Position numbers and translations under genes: made by a program
Assembly: GCF_005239225.2 (NCBI RefSeq)
Contig: NC_133293.1
Location: 806,001 to 870,000 of the forward strand
Reading direction: 5' to 3'
Origin: Populus alba
Lineage: Eukaryota; Streptophyta; Magnoliopsida; Malpighiales; Salicaceae
Length of the DNA: 64,000 nt
The notes under the pieces: model-generated
Database searches by the model: none
What the model saw: the letters and a program-made list of their open reading frames with translations, nothing else
Told to the model about the DNA's origin: nothing
Shown: one piece after another, positions 9,722 through 20,642 of the stretch
Numbering within the stretch: position 1 is the first letter of the stretch
How the letters are laid out: every line of letters begins with the position of its first letter

Positions 9722-10778
9722 GCGGGCAAAGGAGCGGGGCTGCATGGGTAGCGTGGGGAGCAGAACAAGGTGGGTTGAGCTGGGCAACGTGGGGGGGCAG
9801 CGCCGGTCGGCTGGTCGGTGAGCGTGGTCGATCACGGCGTGGCCCTCCTGGCTTCGCGTCGTCCGAGGTGCATGGGCTTGGTCTGTCAGCGCACGCGAGG
9901 AGAGAGGGGCACAGGCTGATTAAACAAAGGTTTCGTCCATGCTGCTGCTGCACGTTCGGGGAGGAAGAAAGAAAGGGGAACAGTGCCGTTCAAAAACGGC
10001 ACCGTTCGGTCCTTTCTCTTTTTTTTTTTTTTTTTTTTTTAATATATGAAACGGCGTCGTTTTGGGTAAAACGCGCCGTTTCATTTTAAAAAAAAAAGGC
10101 GCCAGAACACGCAAAATTTCAACTCAGCCCTCAATTATCTTTTGATTCTTTCAATTACGTCCCTGCCAATTTCGGTCCTCGCCCCCATAGTTGGCCGCGT
10201 TTTTCATCTTGGTCTTTGGCCTCTGATTTATGCAATTAAGCCCTCAATTGATCAATAAACTTCCAATTTCTTCAATTACGCCCCTGGATCAAATCAAGAC
10301 CGCCCCCTCTATTTACCCGCGTGTTCCAAATTGGTCCCTGGTTTCGGATTTTCACAATTAAGCCCCTAATTGGCCATTAAACTTCAATATTTATGCAATT
10401 AAGCCCCTGATTTGGCCTAATAAATTCCTAAAAAATACATTTTGGCCCCAGAACTTAAATTTCTTCTAATTAAAGCCCAAATTGACTTAAAAAATCAATT
10501 TTTCTCGCACTCCAATCCTCTATAAATTCAAATAAAATCCAATTAAGTCCATAAACATCCAAATTTGGGCTTTTCTCCTCAAAAATTCAAATTTTTCTTC
10601 TCAACAGGGCTCTCATCCTTCAAGAAAATACTGCCAAAAATCCAATCTCTGTATTTTTTAACCTCCTTGACCAATCTTTCGACCATTTTCTGAGCGCTTA
10701 TGCCTCTTGTTATTTTTTCTAACCTTCTTCGGCTATTTATTTATTTTTTTTGTGGGGACCCAAAAATAGGTTACAACA

Positions 10779-11858
10779 AGGGTTATACACTACAAATCTA
10801 GATTACCATTTAACAAGTAAGGTATTAAAAATTAATAAGATAAAAATGATAAGACATATTAATAGCAAACTTTCTTGGATGTAAGCATTGAAGTCCATAT
10901 TGAGTTTATATTATATATATCCTAACACCAATAATGAAACATTTTCACATTGACATATTAAACTTAGCTAAACATTATGAAGAAGAGAAACATAAATAAA
11001 TAAGATCAGAACATAATTATATAAGTATAGTAAAGGAAATGAAAGGCATAAACAAGATATTAATGAAACTATAACATGAAATAAAACTAGAACAATAAAA
11101 CTACAAAGAAAGAAAGCAAGTAGGGAAATGATCTTGATCTAAAAACCAAGATGCCTAAATGCATGGAAAATGCCTCCTTTTATGGGCCAAAATTTGGAAC
11201 TATTGATTTGTTGACTAATTGTTGAGTGGGTGGCCACCTCTTGACTTGGTAACGATCCTTATCTTCATGTCTATAAAAAATATCATTGCTAACATCAGAA
11301 TTTGAGCAGATTGTCTTCATGAAAGTTCTAGAAAATTGTCTCAGCTTTCCAAACAAAAAAATAAGCTCATTTGGACTTCTAGAACTCGAGATATAGGTTA
11401 AACACTGAACAGTATCTGGGCTATAAGACATATTCAGACCTCTCTTTTGATACTAATATTTGACTTCGAAACAACAGAATTGAGTCTTGGACTCCCATGA
11501 ATATTTTAGGCCTATGTCTTAGCTTTCTAGCCATATAAACCAAACTGAAATCCAAGATCTACAGCTCCACATATGACCCAATGACTGAACAGTGTTCCAC
11601 TTTGGACTGAATCAACATCTCTTTTCTAAGCTTAGCCCTCTCTTTGTCTTCTTAATTTCAGTAGTTAAATTCATCAATCAATCCCTTGATTTATGTGATA
11701 GGCTTGTATTTAAGATGGCCATTTACCATAAATTAAAGGTATCTTATATCCTTAGATATGATATTATAAAACACGGTCTACTTAAGGAGTTAATGATACT
11801 TCAAGTGCAAAATGATGATATAAAACCTTGATAAAAATGCACTTTTAAGTACTAATTG
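10779..11858 (-). mobile_element. Athila-type LTR, 5' (U3) part, minus orientation
   Basis: This matches the complete minus-oriented LTR at 15678-17385 line by line (for example tagattaccatttaacaag, then the actcgagatat and gaacagtgtt segments) and ends at 11858 with ttttaagtactaattg, where the intact copy ends actaatca. Its left part is cut off at 10778 by the Ogre insertion, so the rest should lie beyond the other end of Ogre. The right end touches the 63-bp repeat array. No coding frame is expected; the LTR supplies promoter and polyadenylation signals. Confidence 0.8.
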
Positions 11859-13687
11859 ATCCCCTTTAACTAGAACCCAAATCCAATGTGTGGTAGGCCT
11901 AAACTGAGATTCCTTTTGCCAATCCCCTTCAACCAGAACCAAAATCCTACATGTGGTTCGGCTAAAGTAAGATTCCTTTTGCCAATCCCCTTTAACCAGA
12001 AATAAAACCTTGTATGTGGTTGGGCTAAACTGAGATTCCTTTCGCCAATCCCCTTAAACCATAACCAAAATGCTGTGTGTGGGTGGGCTAAACTGAGATT
12101 CCTTTCGCCAATCCTCTTTAACCAGAATTCAAATCTTTTGTGTGGATAGGCTAAACTGAGGTTCTTTATGCCAATACCTTTTAACAAGAACCAAAATTTT
12201 GTTTGTGAATAGGCTAAACTGAGATTCCTTTCGCTAATCCTGTATTAACCAGAACCAAAATGTTGTGTGTGGTTTGACTAAATTGAGATTCCTTTTGCCA
12301 ATCCCTTTTAACTAGAACCCAAATCCTGTGTCTGGTTAGGCTGCACTGAGATTCCTTTAGCCAATCCCCTTTAACCGGAACCAAAATCTTGTATGGCTAG
12401 GCTAAAATGAGATTTCTTTCGCCAGTCCCCTTTAATATGAACCCAAATCTTGTGTGTGATTGGGCTAAATTGAGATTCCTTTTGCCAATCACCCTTAACC
12501 AAAACCAAAATCCTGTATGGTAGGGCTAAACTGAGATTCTTTTCGCCAATCCCTTTTAACCAAAACTAAAATCCTACATGTGGTTAGGCTAAATTAAGAT
12601 TCATTTCGCCAATCCCCTTTAACCAGAACCAAAATGTTATTTGTGGTTGAGCTAAACTGAAACTCCTTTCACCAATACCCTTTAACCAAAACCAAAATGT
12701 AGTGTGTGGTTAGGCTAAACTGAGATTCCTTTTGCCAATCCCCTTTAACCATAACCCAAATCCCTCGTATGGTTAGGCAAAACTGAGATACTTTCGCTAA
12801 TCCCTTTAACAAAATCCAAAATCTTGTGTGTGGTTTGGCTAAACTAAGATTCCATTCGCCAATCCCCTTTAACCAGAAACAAAATCCTATGTGTGGCTAG
12901 GCTAAACTGAGATTCCTTTTGCCAATCCCCTTTAACGAGAACCAAAATGTTGTGTGTGGTTAGGCAAAATTGAGATCCTTTTACCAATCCCCTTTAACCA
13001 GAACCCAAATGCTATGTGTGGTTTGGCTAAACTTAGATTTCTTTCGCCAATCCCCTTTAAGCAGAACCCAAATCCTATGTGTGTGGTTGGGCTCAACTCA
13101 GATTCCTTTCACCAATCCCCTTTAACCATAACAAAAATGGTGTGGTTAGGCTAAACTGAGATTCCTTTCGCCGATCCCTTTTAATAAAAACCAAAATCCT
13201 TCATATGGTTCGGCTAAACTAAGATTCCTATCACCAATCCCCTTTAACCAGTACCCAAATCTGTGTGTGGTTCAGCTAAACTAAGATTCCTTTAGCCAAT
13301 CCCCTTTAACTAGAACCAAAATCCTGTGTGGCTAGGCTAAACTGAGATTCCTTTCGCCAATCCCTTTTAACCAGAACCCAAATCCTGTCTATGATTGGGC
13401 TAAACTGAGATTCCTTTTGCCAATCCCTTTTAACCAGAACCCAAATCCTGTCTATGATTGGGCTAAACTGAGATTCCTTTCGCCAATCTCCTTTAACCAC
13501 AACTAAAATCCTGCATGTGGTTAGGCTAAATTAAAATTCATTTTGCTAATCCCTTTTAACCAGAACCAAAATGCTATTTGTTGGGTTGGCTAAACTGAGA
13601 TTCCTTTTTACAGTCCCCGTTAACCAGAACCCAAATCCTGGGTGTGGTTAGGCTTAGCTGAGATACTTTCGACAAACCCCTTTAACC
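11859..13687. repeat. 63-bp minisatellite array, block 1 (about 29 copies)
   Basis: A head-to-tail array with a unit near 63 bp. Its core is gagattcctttcgccaatc, then cccctttaaccagaaccc, aaatcctgtgtgtggttagg and ctaaact. Successive gattcc positions at 11908, 11971, 12034 and 12097 give a spacing of exactly 63. Copies differ by substitutions and small indels. Because 63 is 21 codons, some stretches stay open on the minus strand (12187-11870) and encode a 21-residue repeat around FWLKGIGKRNLSLA. This looks like a by-product of the period. The array has no spacers of varied sequence, so it is not CRISPR-like. Confidence 0.93.
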
Positions 13688-13975
13688 CGACATCGCGGCG
13701 GCCGTAAAAATAATTCTCTTGAATTAATGGAAAAAGAACAAATTTTTGGCATCTGGTTCTTTTAAGGAAAAATGTATTGTTTGAGGAGTCGCCACCTAGT
13801 ATTATGGTCACTAGGAACCCTAAATGGTCAACAGAGATTCTATGGTTCGGGACTGGTTACGTAAAAGGGTAGATATTATCACCCCTTAAACGTTCTGCCT
13901 AAGGCAAACTACATTGTTGTTTTTGTCTGAAATTGCTAAATTTTTTATTGGTTTATGTTCTGATGATTTATTCAC

Positions 13976-14354
13976 AATATTCATGACTCTAGCATCAGTG
14001 AATATTCAACTATTACGTAGCTATAAAATAAATTTAGATTAATATTTTTTTTATTCCCGACTCTAACGCTAGTGAATAAACAAATAAACTAAATTCATTT
14101 TATTACGCGTTCACATATTTTTTATTTCTTATGCAGTTAAAATAAAAAAACAAACAAACAAAAATAATAATTAAATCAGTGTTTTTATTCCTGACTCTTG
14201 CGTCAGTGAATAAACCAATAAAATAAATTTTATATTTCATACATGTACATATATTTTTTTATTTTTTCTTGCTAAATAAAATAAAATATAATGAATAAAA
14301 ATAATATAAATTTAAACCAGTATTTTATTCCCGACTCTAGCGTTGGTGAATAAA
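13976..14354 (-). repeat. Four subrepeats of LTR2, each with a perfect short hairpin
   Basis: The motif ttattcccgactctagcgtc...gaataaacca recurs four times. Perfect arms are aatattca/tgaatatt (13976-13983, 13999-14006) and three times tttattc/gaataaa (14050/14074, 14184/14208 and 14324/14348 as arm starts). Spacing is 74, 134 and 140 bp. They occupy the same LTR position as the AT-rich subrepeats of LTR1 but share no obvious sequence with them. Confidence 0.7.
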
Positions 14355-14501
14355 CCAGTAAATTTATATTTTTTTATTCATGCATACACATATTTTTCTA
14401 TTTTTCTAATTTTCCTATTTTTTTCTATTTTTTTATATGTTTTTTGGGGCTGGGCCCAGCTTAGCCCCCATGAACTGTGCTCGACCCAGCCGGCCCAGCC
14501 C

Positions 14502-14525
14502 GGTCACTGGCCCAAGCTAGTGACC
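14502..14525 (-). promoter_or_regulatory. GC-rich hairpin of LTR2
   Basis: Arms ggtcact (14502-14508) and agtgacc (14519-14525), extendable with one bulge into cccgg on each side, inside a GGCCC-rich line. Counterpart of 9264-9285 in LTR1. Confidence 0.6.
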
Positions 14526-14570
14526 CGGCTGGGCCTCAGCACCCATGAACTAGTTTCATGCGTGCATGGT

Positions 14571-14604
14571 ACTGTGTGAAGGTAATTAATTACCTTCACA
14601 CAGT
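14571..14604 (-). promoter_or_regulatory. Perfect 34-bp palindrome of LTR2
   Basis: The half-site actgtgtgaaggtaatt is followed directly by its exact complement aattaccttcacacagt, without a loop. It begins 52 nt downstream of a splice-donor-like AAG|GTAAGG (GT at 14657-14656) on the minus strand and about 370 nt after the predicted start. Counterpart of 9329-9363 in LTR1, with unrelated bases. Confidence 0.75.
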
Positions 14605-14999
14605 GCTAAAATACACTGAACTTAAAAAACAAAAACGAAGAGGCAGAGAAGCCTTACCTTGCTGCAGGTTGCTTCACCGGAATGTTAGCGTGTCGGGCGA
14701 CGATCAACAGTAGCATCCGTTGATAGTAAGCTAGAATTCCTCCTTCGAGCTCTATTTTCCTGCCCTCCGTTTCCTCTGCTCTTGTCTGGAAAAAATTATC
14801 CCTGTGCTCTATTTTTCAAATTCTCTATACTCTCTCTCGGTCTGTTTCTTGCCTTCGTTCTTTTTAGGCCAGTACTGGTGAGGGGAAGCTTGTTTTTGGT
14901 ATGGGTTTCTAAAAAACACTTGAAGATTCAGCTGGTGTCTTGTGTTTCTCTTTTCAGGTTTCTTTTGTCTCTCTCTCTCTCTAACCAACCTGTGCTCGG

Positions 15000-15007
15000 T
15001 TTATATA
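15000..15007 (-). promoter_or_regulatory. TATA box of Ogre LTR2
   Basis: On the minus strand it reads GAGCCCTATATAAACCGAGC, a canonical TATA box. It marks the probable U3-R boundary a few tens of bases downstream. Confidence 0.65.
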
Positions 15008-15262
15008 GGGCTCGGTGGGTTGATAACGGGCGGTAGGCTGAGGGTCGGCCACCATTAAAGGACCCATAACTGAAGCCAATGGATGACGATTACTACTGCA
15101 ATGTTCAGCCTCCTTTACTGTAGAAAACGACCACTACCTTAAAGGAGAAGAAGATGAACAACGTCTTTAAAACGACGTCGTTCGACCATTTTACGTTTTG
15201 ATCCATGCAGTTTTGAAAGTTTTGTAATTAAGCCCCTGTTTTAAACTGTAATTGCCCCCTGC

Positions 15263-15677
15263 AAAGGTTGGTTAGGCTAAACTGAGATTCTTTTAGCCAA
15301 TCCCCTTTAACCAGAACCCAAATTCAATGTGTGGTTAGGCTAAACTAAGATTCTTTTAGCCAATCCACTTTAACCAGAACCCAAATACTATGTGTGTTGG
15401 GGCTAAACTAAGATTCCTTTCGCCAATCCCCTTTGACAAGAACCCAATAGTATGTGTGGTTAGGCTAAACTGAGATTCCTTTCGCCAATCCCCTTTAACC
15501 AGAACCAAAATTCAGTCTGTGGTTAGGCTAAACTGAGATTCATTTTGCCAATTCCCTTTAACAAAAACCAAAATGCAATGTGTGTTATTGGTAAACTGAA
15601 TTCCTTTCACCAATCCTGTATTAACCAAAACCAAAATGCTGTGTGTGGTAGGCTAAACTGAAATTCCTTTTACCAAT
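15263..15677. repeat. 63-bp minisatellite array, block 2 (about 6.5 copies)
   Basis: The same unit as block 1 resumes right after LTR2 with ggttggttaggctaaactga and is interrupted at 15677 by the solo Athila LTR. The last five bases, ccaat (15673-15677), are the target duplication of that LTR. Confidence 0.92.
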
Positions 15678-17385
15678 TGACACGATCAAAGTGTTGATGT
15701 CTTATCCCAAATGCAAGAGTGTCAAAGTAATAAATAACCTGGCAAGATCGGGGTCGAACCACAGGGAGGTGAACTATATAAATTATAAATAACAACAACA
15801 ATAATGATGATGGTGATGGTGGTGGTGATGAGTTAAAGAGAACTTTGAGATGTAAGATAAATGTGAAGATTAAACAATGATAAAAACAAATGTTAAGGTT
15901 AGAGGATCCACTAATAGTATTAGAGATAAGTAATGTATAAACTCTTTATAAATTATCAACATGATCATATTAATCATCTTATTTACATAACACCATACAT
16001 ATAAATTTTATCAGGCATTCATGATGCTAACTTATGTTGACAACAAATCAAGTTCCTCTCATAACAACGATGTCAGCCGAAGACTATGAAGGATCAAGTA
16101 TTTGATGTACCAAGTGTTATACAACACAAATCTAGATTAACCATTTAACAAGCAAGGTATTAAGAATTAATAAGATAAAAATGATAAGACATGTTAATAG
16201 CAAGTTGTTTAGGATATAAGTATTAAAGTCCATAATGAGTTTATATTATACTTATCCTAACACCATTAGTGAAACCTTTTCACCTTGACATAATTAACTT
16301 AGCTAGACATTATGAAGAAGAAAAACCTAAATAAACAATATAAGAACATAAACATGATATAAGTTAACTAAGTATAGTAAAGGAAATGAAAAGCATGAAC
16401 AAGAGATTAATGAAAGAAAAATTTACGCATTACAAAAATATAAAGAGAGAGAGCAAGAACATGATCTTGATCTGAAAAACAAGATGCCTAAATGAATGGC
16501 AAATGCCTCATTTTATAGGCTAAAATTTGGAACTATTCAATTGGTAATTGCTTATTGATGTTGTGGCTAACTATTGATATAGTGGACTTGGTGGATAGCA
16601 ACACTCAAGCATTTTGGCTGGATGAAATGACATTAATTCAATCAGAATTTGGCAATGTGTTCTTCATGAAAGTTGTTGGAAATTGTCTTTTCCTTCCACC
16701 AAATAAATTTTAGAGCATTTGGATCATTACAGCTTGAGATATGTCTAAAATACTGAGTAGTGCTGCTGGTGGACATGGTGGATAGCCCTCAAGCTCTTGT
16801 CTGGATGAAATGTCATTGCTTCCATCAGAATTTGAGCATGTCTTTTAAATGAAAGTTGTTCAAAATTGACCTCTCCTTCCACCCACCAAATTTCACATAA
16901 TTTGACCTTCTAGAACTTCAGATATGGGTAAAATTCTGAGTAGTGTTTAGGTTGGATTGCAGGACAGATTCCAACTTCTCTTTTGTGGCCAAACTTTGAA
17001 TTTGAAAACAGCAGATTTGGGTCTTTCCCTGTTCATGAAAAATTGTAGACCTATTTCTTATCTTTCCATCCATGTAAACCAAACTGAAATCCAAGATCTA
17101 TAGCTCCAGATATGACCCAATGACTGAACAGTGTTCGAATTTAAATTGAATCGGCATCTCCTTCCTAAGCTTAGCCTTTTCTTTGTCCTTTCACTTACAA
17201 TAGGTAATCACAACAATCAATCCTTTGAATTGTGAGATATTCTTGCATTTAAAATGAGCATTTACCATAAATTAATGGTATCTTATATTATCAGACTAGT
17301 TATTATAAAACATGCTCTAGTGATACTTCAAGTGTAAAATGATGATATAAAACCTTGATAAAAATGCACTTTTAAGTACTAATCA
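15678..17385 (-). mobile_element. Complete solo Athila-type LTR with CCAAT target duplication
   Basis: It begins tgacacgatc on the plus strand (the LTR 3' end, since it points to the minus strand) and ends aagtactaatca. Length is 1708 bp. The five bases before (ccaat, 15673-15677) and after (ccaat, 17386-17390) are identical, and joining them restores the minisatellite line gccaatcc. A single LTR with a target duplication means the rest of the element was lost by recombination between its two LTRs. It lacks a block of about 80 bp flanked by microsatellites that the 17803-19793 copy has. Confidence 0.88.
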
Positions 17386-17802
17386 CCAATCCACTTTAAC
17401 CATGATATAAAATTATGTTTGTGGTTAGGCTAAACTGAGATTCCTTTCGCCAATCCCGTATTAACCAAAACCAAAATGTTGTGTGTGGTTGGGCTAAACT
17501 GAAATTCCTTTAGCCAATCCCCTTTAACCATAACCCAAATGCTATGTGTGGTTGGCCTAGACTAAGATTTCTTTCGCCAATCCCCTTTAACCAGAACCTA
17601 AATGATATGTGTGGTTCAGCTAAACTTAGATTCCTTTCACTTATACACTTTAACCAGAACCAAAATTCTATGTGTGGTTAAACTAAGATTCCATTCGCCA
17701 ATCCCTTTTAACTAGAACCCAAAAAGTGTGTGTGGTTAGGCTAAACTCAAATTCCTTTCGCTAATCCCCTTTAACCAGAACCCAAATGTTGTGTGAGGTT
17801 CC
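17386..17802. repeat. 63-bp minisatellite array, block 3 (about 6.6 copies)
   Basis: Continuation of the array after the solo LTR, ending at gtgtgaggttcc, where the plus-oriented Athila LTR begins at 17803. Thus the array is bounded on both sides by Athila LTRs pointing outward, with their U3 ends facing it. Confidence 0.92.
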
Positions 17803-19231
17803 TGATTAGTACTTAAAAGTGCATGTTTATCAAGGGTTTATATCATCATTTTGCACTTAAAGTATCAATAACTCCTTAACTAAAGCACGTTTTATAATAA
17901 CAAGTCTAATACTATAAAATGCCCTAATATATGGTAAATGTTCATCTTAAATGCAGGCCTATCACATAAATCAAATGATTGATTGATGAATTCAACTACT
18001 CAAATTTGTGAAGATAAAGAGAGGGTGAAACTTAGAAAAGAGATGTTGGTGCAATCCAAACTGGAACATTGTTCGGTAATTGGGTCATATCTCGAGTTCT
18101 AGATGTCCAAATGATCTCAAATTTTTACAAAGATTCAGTAAGACATAGGCCTACAACTTTCATTTTTTCATCAAGATCTAAGAAGGTCGTTTTCAAGTCC
18201 AAATTATAGCAACAACGGAAAAGTCCGAATTTGTCCTACAGCCCGAACACTGTTCAGTGTTTGGCCCATATTTGGAGCTCTAGAAATCCAAATGACCTCC
18301 ATTTTTTTTTTCTGGAAATCTGAGTCAATTTCCTACAACTTTCATGTTTTCCAGTGGACCCAATTCGGATGGTATCATTTTTTTTTTATTCAGACAAGAA
18401 GATAAGGATTTTCACCAAGTCAAAAGTTGGCCACCCACTCAACAATTAGTCATCAAATCAATAATTCCGAATTTTGGCCTATAAAAGGAGGCATTTGCCA
18501 TGCATTTGGGGGCTTGGTTGTTCAGATCAAGTTCATGCTCTTTATTTCTCTCTTTATATTTTTTGTAATTTTTAAGTTTTGCTTTCATTAATATCTTGTT
18601 TATGCTTTTCATTTCCTTTCCTTTCCTTAGTTAACTTGTATTTTCTTTATATTCTTGTTTTGTTTAATTATGTTTCTCTTCTTCATTATGTTTAGCTAAG
18701 TTTATTATGTCAAGGTGAAAAGGAAACACTAATGGTGTAAGAATAAGTATGTTGTAAACTCAATATGGACCTTAATGTTTAATATTAACATGTCTTATCT
18801 TTTTATCTTACTGATTCTTAATACCTTGCTTGTTAAATGATTAATCTAGATTTGTGTTGTATAAGACTTGGTACAACAAATGCTTGGCACTCTCATAGCC
18901 CAACCGTATGGTATTACCTACACCTGAGCTATGAAAGGAACTTGATTTGTTGCTAACATCATGAATTCTTCACAATATTTAAAAGTGTGGTGTTATGTAA
19001 TTAAAATAATTAATATGATCATGTTAATAATTTATAATGAGCTATTAATGAGAAATCATCTGATTGGAACCTCCTTTGCGTGTGGTTTCTAGTTGAATAA
19101 TAAGAGTTTATACTATACTTGTTTGAAATACCATTAGTGGATCCTCTAACATTGACATTTGTTTTTATCATTGTTTAATCCTTATATTAATCTTCCATCT
19201 CAAAGTTCTAATTAATTTCTTCCTCCTCTTC

Positions 19232-19237
<6 letters not shown>

Positions 19238-19289
<52 letters not shown>

Positions 19290-19314
19290 TATTACTATTA
19301 CTATTAATATTATT

Positions 19315-19347
<33 letters not shown>

Positions 19348-19348
19348 T
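19238..19348. repeat. (ATT)n microsatellite in Athila LTR
   Basis: Mostly uninterrupted att repeats with a few acta and aata variants. The matching tract is present in the inverted fragment (20948-20980) as aat. Confidence 0.95.
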
Positions 19349-19558
19349 ACATTCTTGTTATATTTTATGTACGTTAAGTATGCTCTGTGTTTGATCAAGG
19401 ATCCTGACATTATTGGTCTTGCCTTGTTCATTCGCATCAGAAATCTATTTATATTATATAATATATCTCTTTGATCTTTTCATAAACTCAGTATATAGGC
19501 TGGAAACCTGTGACCCGATCTTTTAGATCATTCTCAGGTATAACAACGCCACGTACTG

Positions 19559-19559
<1 letters not shown>

Positions 19560-19626
<67 letters not shown>

Positions 19627-19665
19627 TGTTATTATTGTTGTTATTATTGTTATTGTTATTTTTGT
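19560..19665. repeat. (ATT/GTT)n microsatellite in Athila LTR
   Basis: About 20 att units, then att/gtt mixtures ending gttgttgttgtc. The solo LTR has a single short aac/aat/gat tract at the matching position (15786-15830). Confidence 0.95.
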
Positions 19666-19799
19666 TGTTGTTGTCTGGTTATTTAAAATTTATACAATTA
19701 ACCTCTATGTGGTTCGACCCTGGTCTTGCCGGGTTATTTATTACTTCGACACTCCTACACTTGGGAGAAGACATCAATCTTTTAGTCGTGTCAAGTTTT

Positions 19800-19817
19800 T
19801 GGCGCCGTTGTTGGGGA
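19800..19817 (+). promoter_or_regulatory. Primer-binding site of the Athila element
   Basis: Sequence tggcgccgttgttgggga. Athila elements use a PBS complementary to the 3' end of tRNA-Asp, usually read as tggcgccgttgccgggga; this copy differs at two bases, both C to T. Confidence 0.85.
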
Positions 19818-20001
19818 GGTAAATTCTTGTACAAATTATAGTATTTATTTTGTTTTCACTTTTCACTTTTCTTGTATCTAACTTTGTTTCTTTTGTTTTG
19901 TTTTCTTCTTCCTTTTATTCTCTTTCTACACGTGCATGAGTTTTTGGTCACATACATTAAGTGGTAGACTTTGTAGGGTATCCTCATCATTTTCAGAAAA
20001 T

Positions 20002-20642
20002 ATGGCCGAAGAAAATAACCATTCACTTCATAATGAGAATAATGAGAATAACCGTGTTAGGAAACTTAGAGACCACATGAATGCCACAAGAACAAGTGCA
20101 CCCTCATGCATAGTTTTCCCTCTGATGCATCCCATTTTAATTCTAAGGCATACATTATTCAACTTTTACCTTCTTTTCATGGCTTAGAGCTAGAAAATTC
20201 ATACTTGCATTTGAGAGAATTTGAAGAAGTTTGTAACACCTATAATGACTTAAATTGTAGCATGAATACCATTAGATTAAAGCTTTTTTCTTTTTCATTA
20301 AAAGATAAAGCTAAAACATGGTTACAAAATCTTAGGTCAGGATCCATTCGTGCTTGGGATGAAATGCAACAACAATTTTTAAAGAAGTTTTTTCCATCTC
20401 ACAGAACCAACTCTTTCAAAAGACAAATCACCACTTTCACTCAAAAACCAAGTGAAACATTTTATCAATGTTGGGATAGGTATCGAGACTTGCTTAATAC
20501 TTGCCCTCTTAATGGTTTTGAAACATGGAGATTGGTTTCACAATTTTATGAAGGGTTAACACCTAAAGATAGGCAAATGGTTGAATTGATGTGCAATGGA
20601 ACTTTTAAAGATAAAGACCCTAATAAAGCAATGGAGTACTAA
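20002..20642 (+). pseudogene. Athila gag, N-terminal half
   Basis: An ATG at 20002 begins MAEENNHSLHNENN; the frame shifts by one base near 20120 and continues as SHFNSKAYIIQLLPSFHGL, FSLKDKAKTWLQNL, LKKFFPSHRTNSFKRQI and EGLTPKDRQMVELM. This is the gag core (PF03732 type) that builds the particle. It ends at 20642 with NKAMEY, exactly where an inverted LTR fragment starts. The following part, which in Athila carries a CCHC knuckle, is missing from both sides of the interruption. Confidence 0.85.

Larger units (their letters stand above)
1..10778 (-). mobile_element. Ogre-like (Tat lineage, Ty3/Gypsy) LTR retrotransposon, partial
   Basis: Read on the minus strand from right to left, the order is LTR (10778-8038), primer-binding site, long ORF1, gag, zinc-knuckle region, protease, then the beginning of reverse transcriptase, which leaves the window at position 1. 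An extra ORF before gag, a multi-kilobase LTR and a break between protease and RT are known hallmarks of Ogre elements. The copy is decayed: stop codons and frameshifts lie in the gag-protease part, while gag (338 codons) and ORF1 (767 codons) remain open. It sits inside an older Athila-type LTR whose sequence resumes at 10779. The other end and the target duplication are outside the window. Confidence 0.88.
8038..10778 (-). mobile_element. Ogre 5' LTR (LTR1), about 2.74 kb
   Basis: The minus-strand LTR starts TGTTGTAACC (10778) and ends in CA at 8038, with the PBS just beyond. Its U3 contains repeated lines of the type caattaagcccctaattggcc (10120-10450). A TATA box is at 9714-9721, giving a predicted start near 9690; everything to 8038 is then R/U5, about 1.65 kb. 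That part holds, in order, a splice-donor-like site, strong hairpins, a GGGCC-rich stretch, AT-rich subrepeats with small hairpins and a conserved block (cacctagtattttggtcact, 8170-8189). The right end abuts an Athila LTR at 10779, so Ogre inserted into it. Confidence 0.85.
13688..15262 (-). mobile_element. Second Ogre-like LTR (LTR2), truncated at its U3 end
   Basis: The left end, catcgcggcggccgtaaaaa, and the block agtcgccacctagtattatg, gtcactaggaaccctaaatg and ttacgtaaaagggtagatat match the U5 end of LTR1 (8038-8290). At 15000-15007 there is a TATA box (minus strand CCTATATAAACC). Near 15230 the line attaagcccctgttttaaac matches the LTR1 U3 repeats, but the outer several hundred bases of U3 are missing and the minisatellite resumes at 15263. 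No PBS is present beside it. It interrupts the array, so it arrived after the array formed or came with a rearrangement. Confidence 0.8.
17803..19793 (+). mobile_element. Athila 5' LTR, 1991 bp
   Basis: It starts tgattagtacttaaaagtgc and ends agtcgtgtca, with TG...CA termini, and is followed six bases later by the PBS. Two large (ATT)n tracts (19238-19348 and 19560-19665) bracket a block reading gtatataggctggaaacctg. The sequence is the inverse complement of the copies at 10779-11858, 15678-17385 and 20641-21885. The open frames within the (ATT)n tracts are only products of the trinucleotide repeat. Confidence 0.88.

Noticed and set aside
9691..10114. Overlapping frames in both directions in Ogre LTR1
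   Set aside because: They lie in GC-richer LTR sequence, have no protein signature, and are explained by composition.
15263..15677. Block 2 as the certain 3' untranslated region of an Ogre element
   Set aside because: No PPT or pol end is present beside it and the same array also lies on the other side of LTR2; kept only as a hypothesis.
11859..17802. CRISPR-like regular array
   Set aside because: The 63-bp units follow head to tail with no variable spacers, in a plant nuclear genome; it is a minisatellite.
19168..19437. Asparagine-rich frame
   Set aside because: It is a translation of the (ATT)n microsatellite in the Athila LTR.
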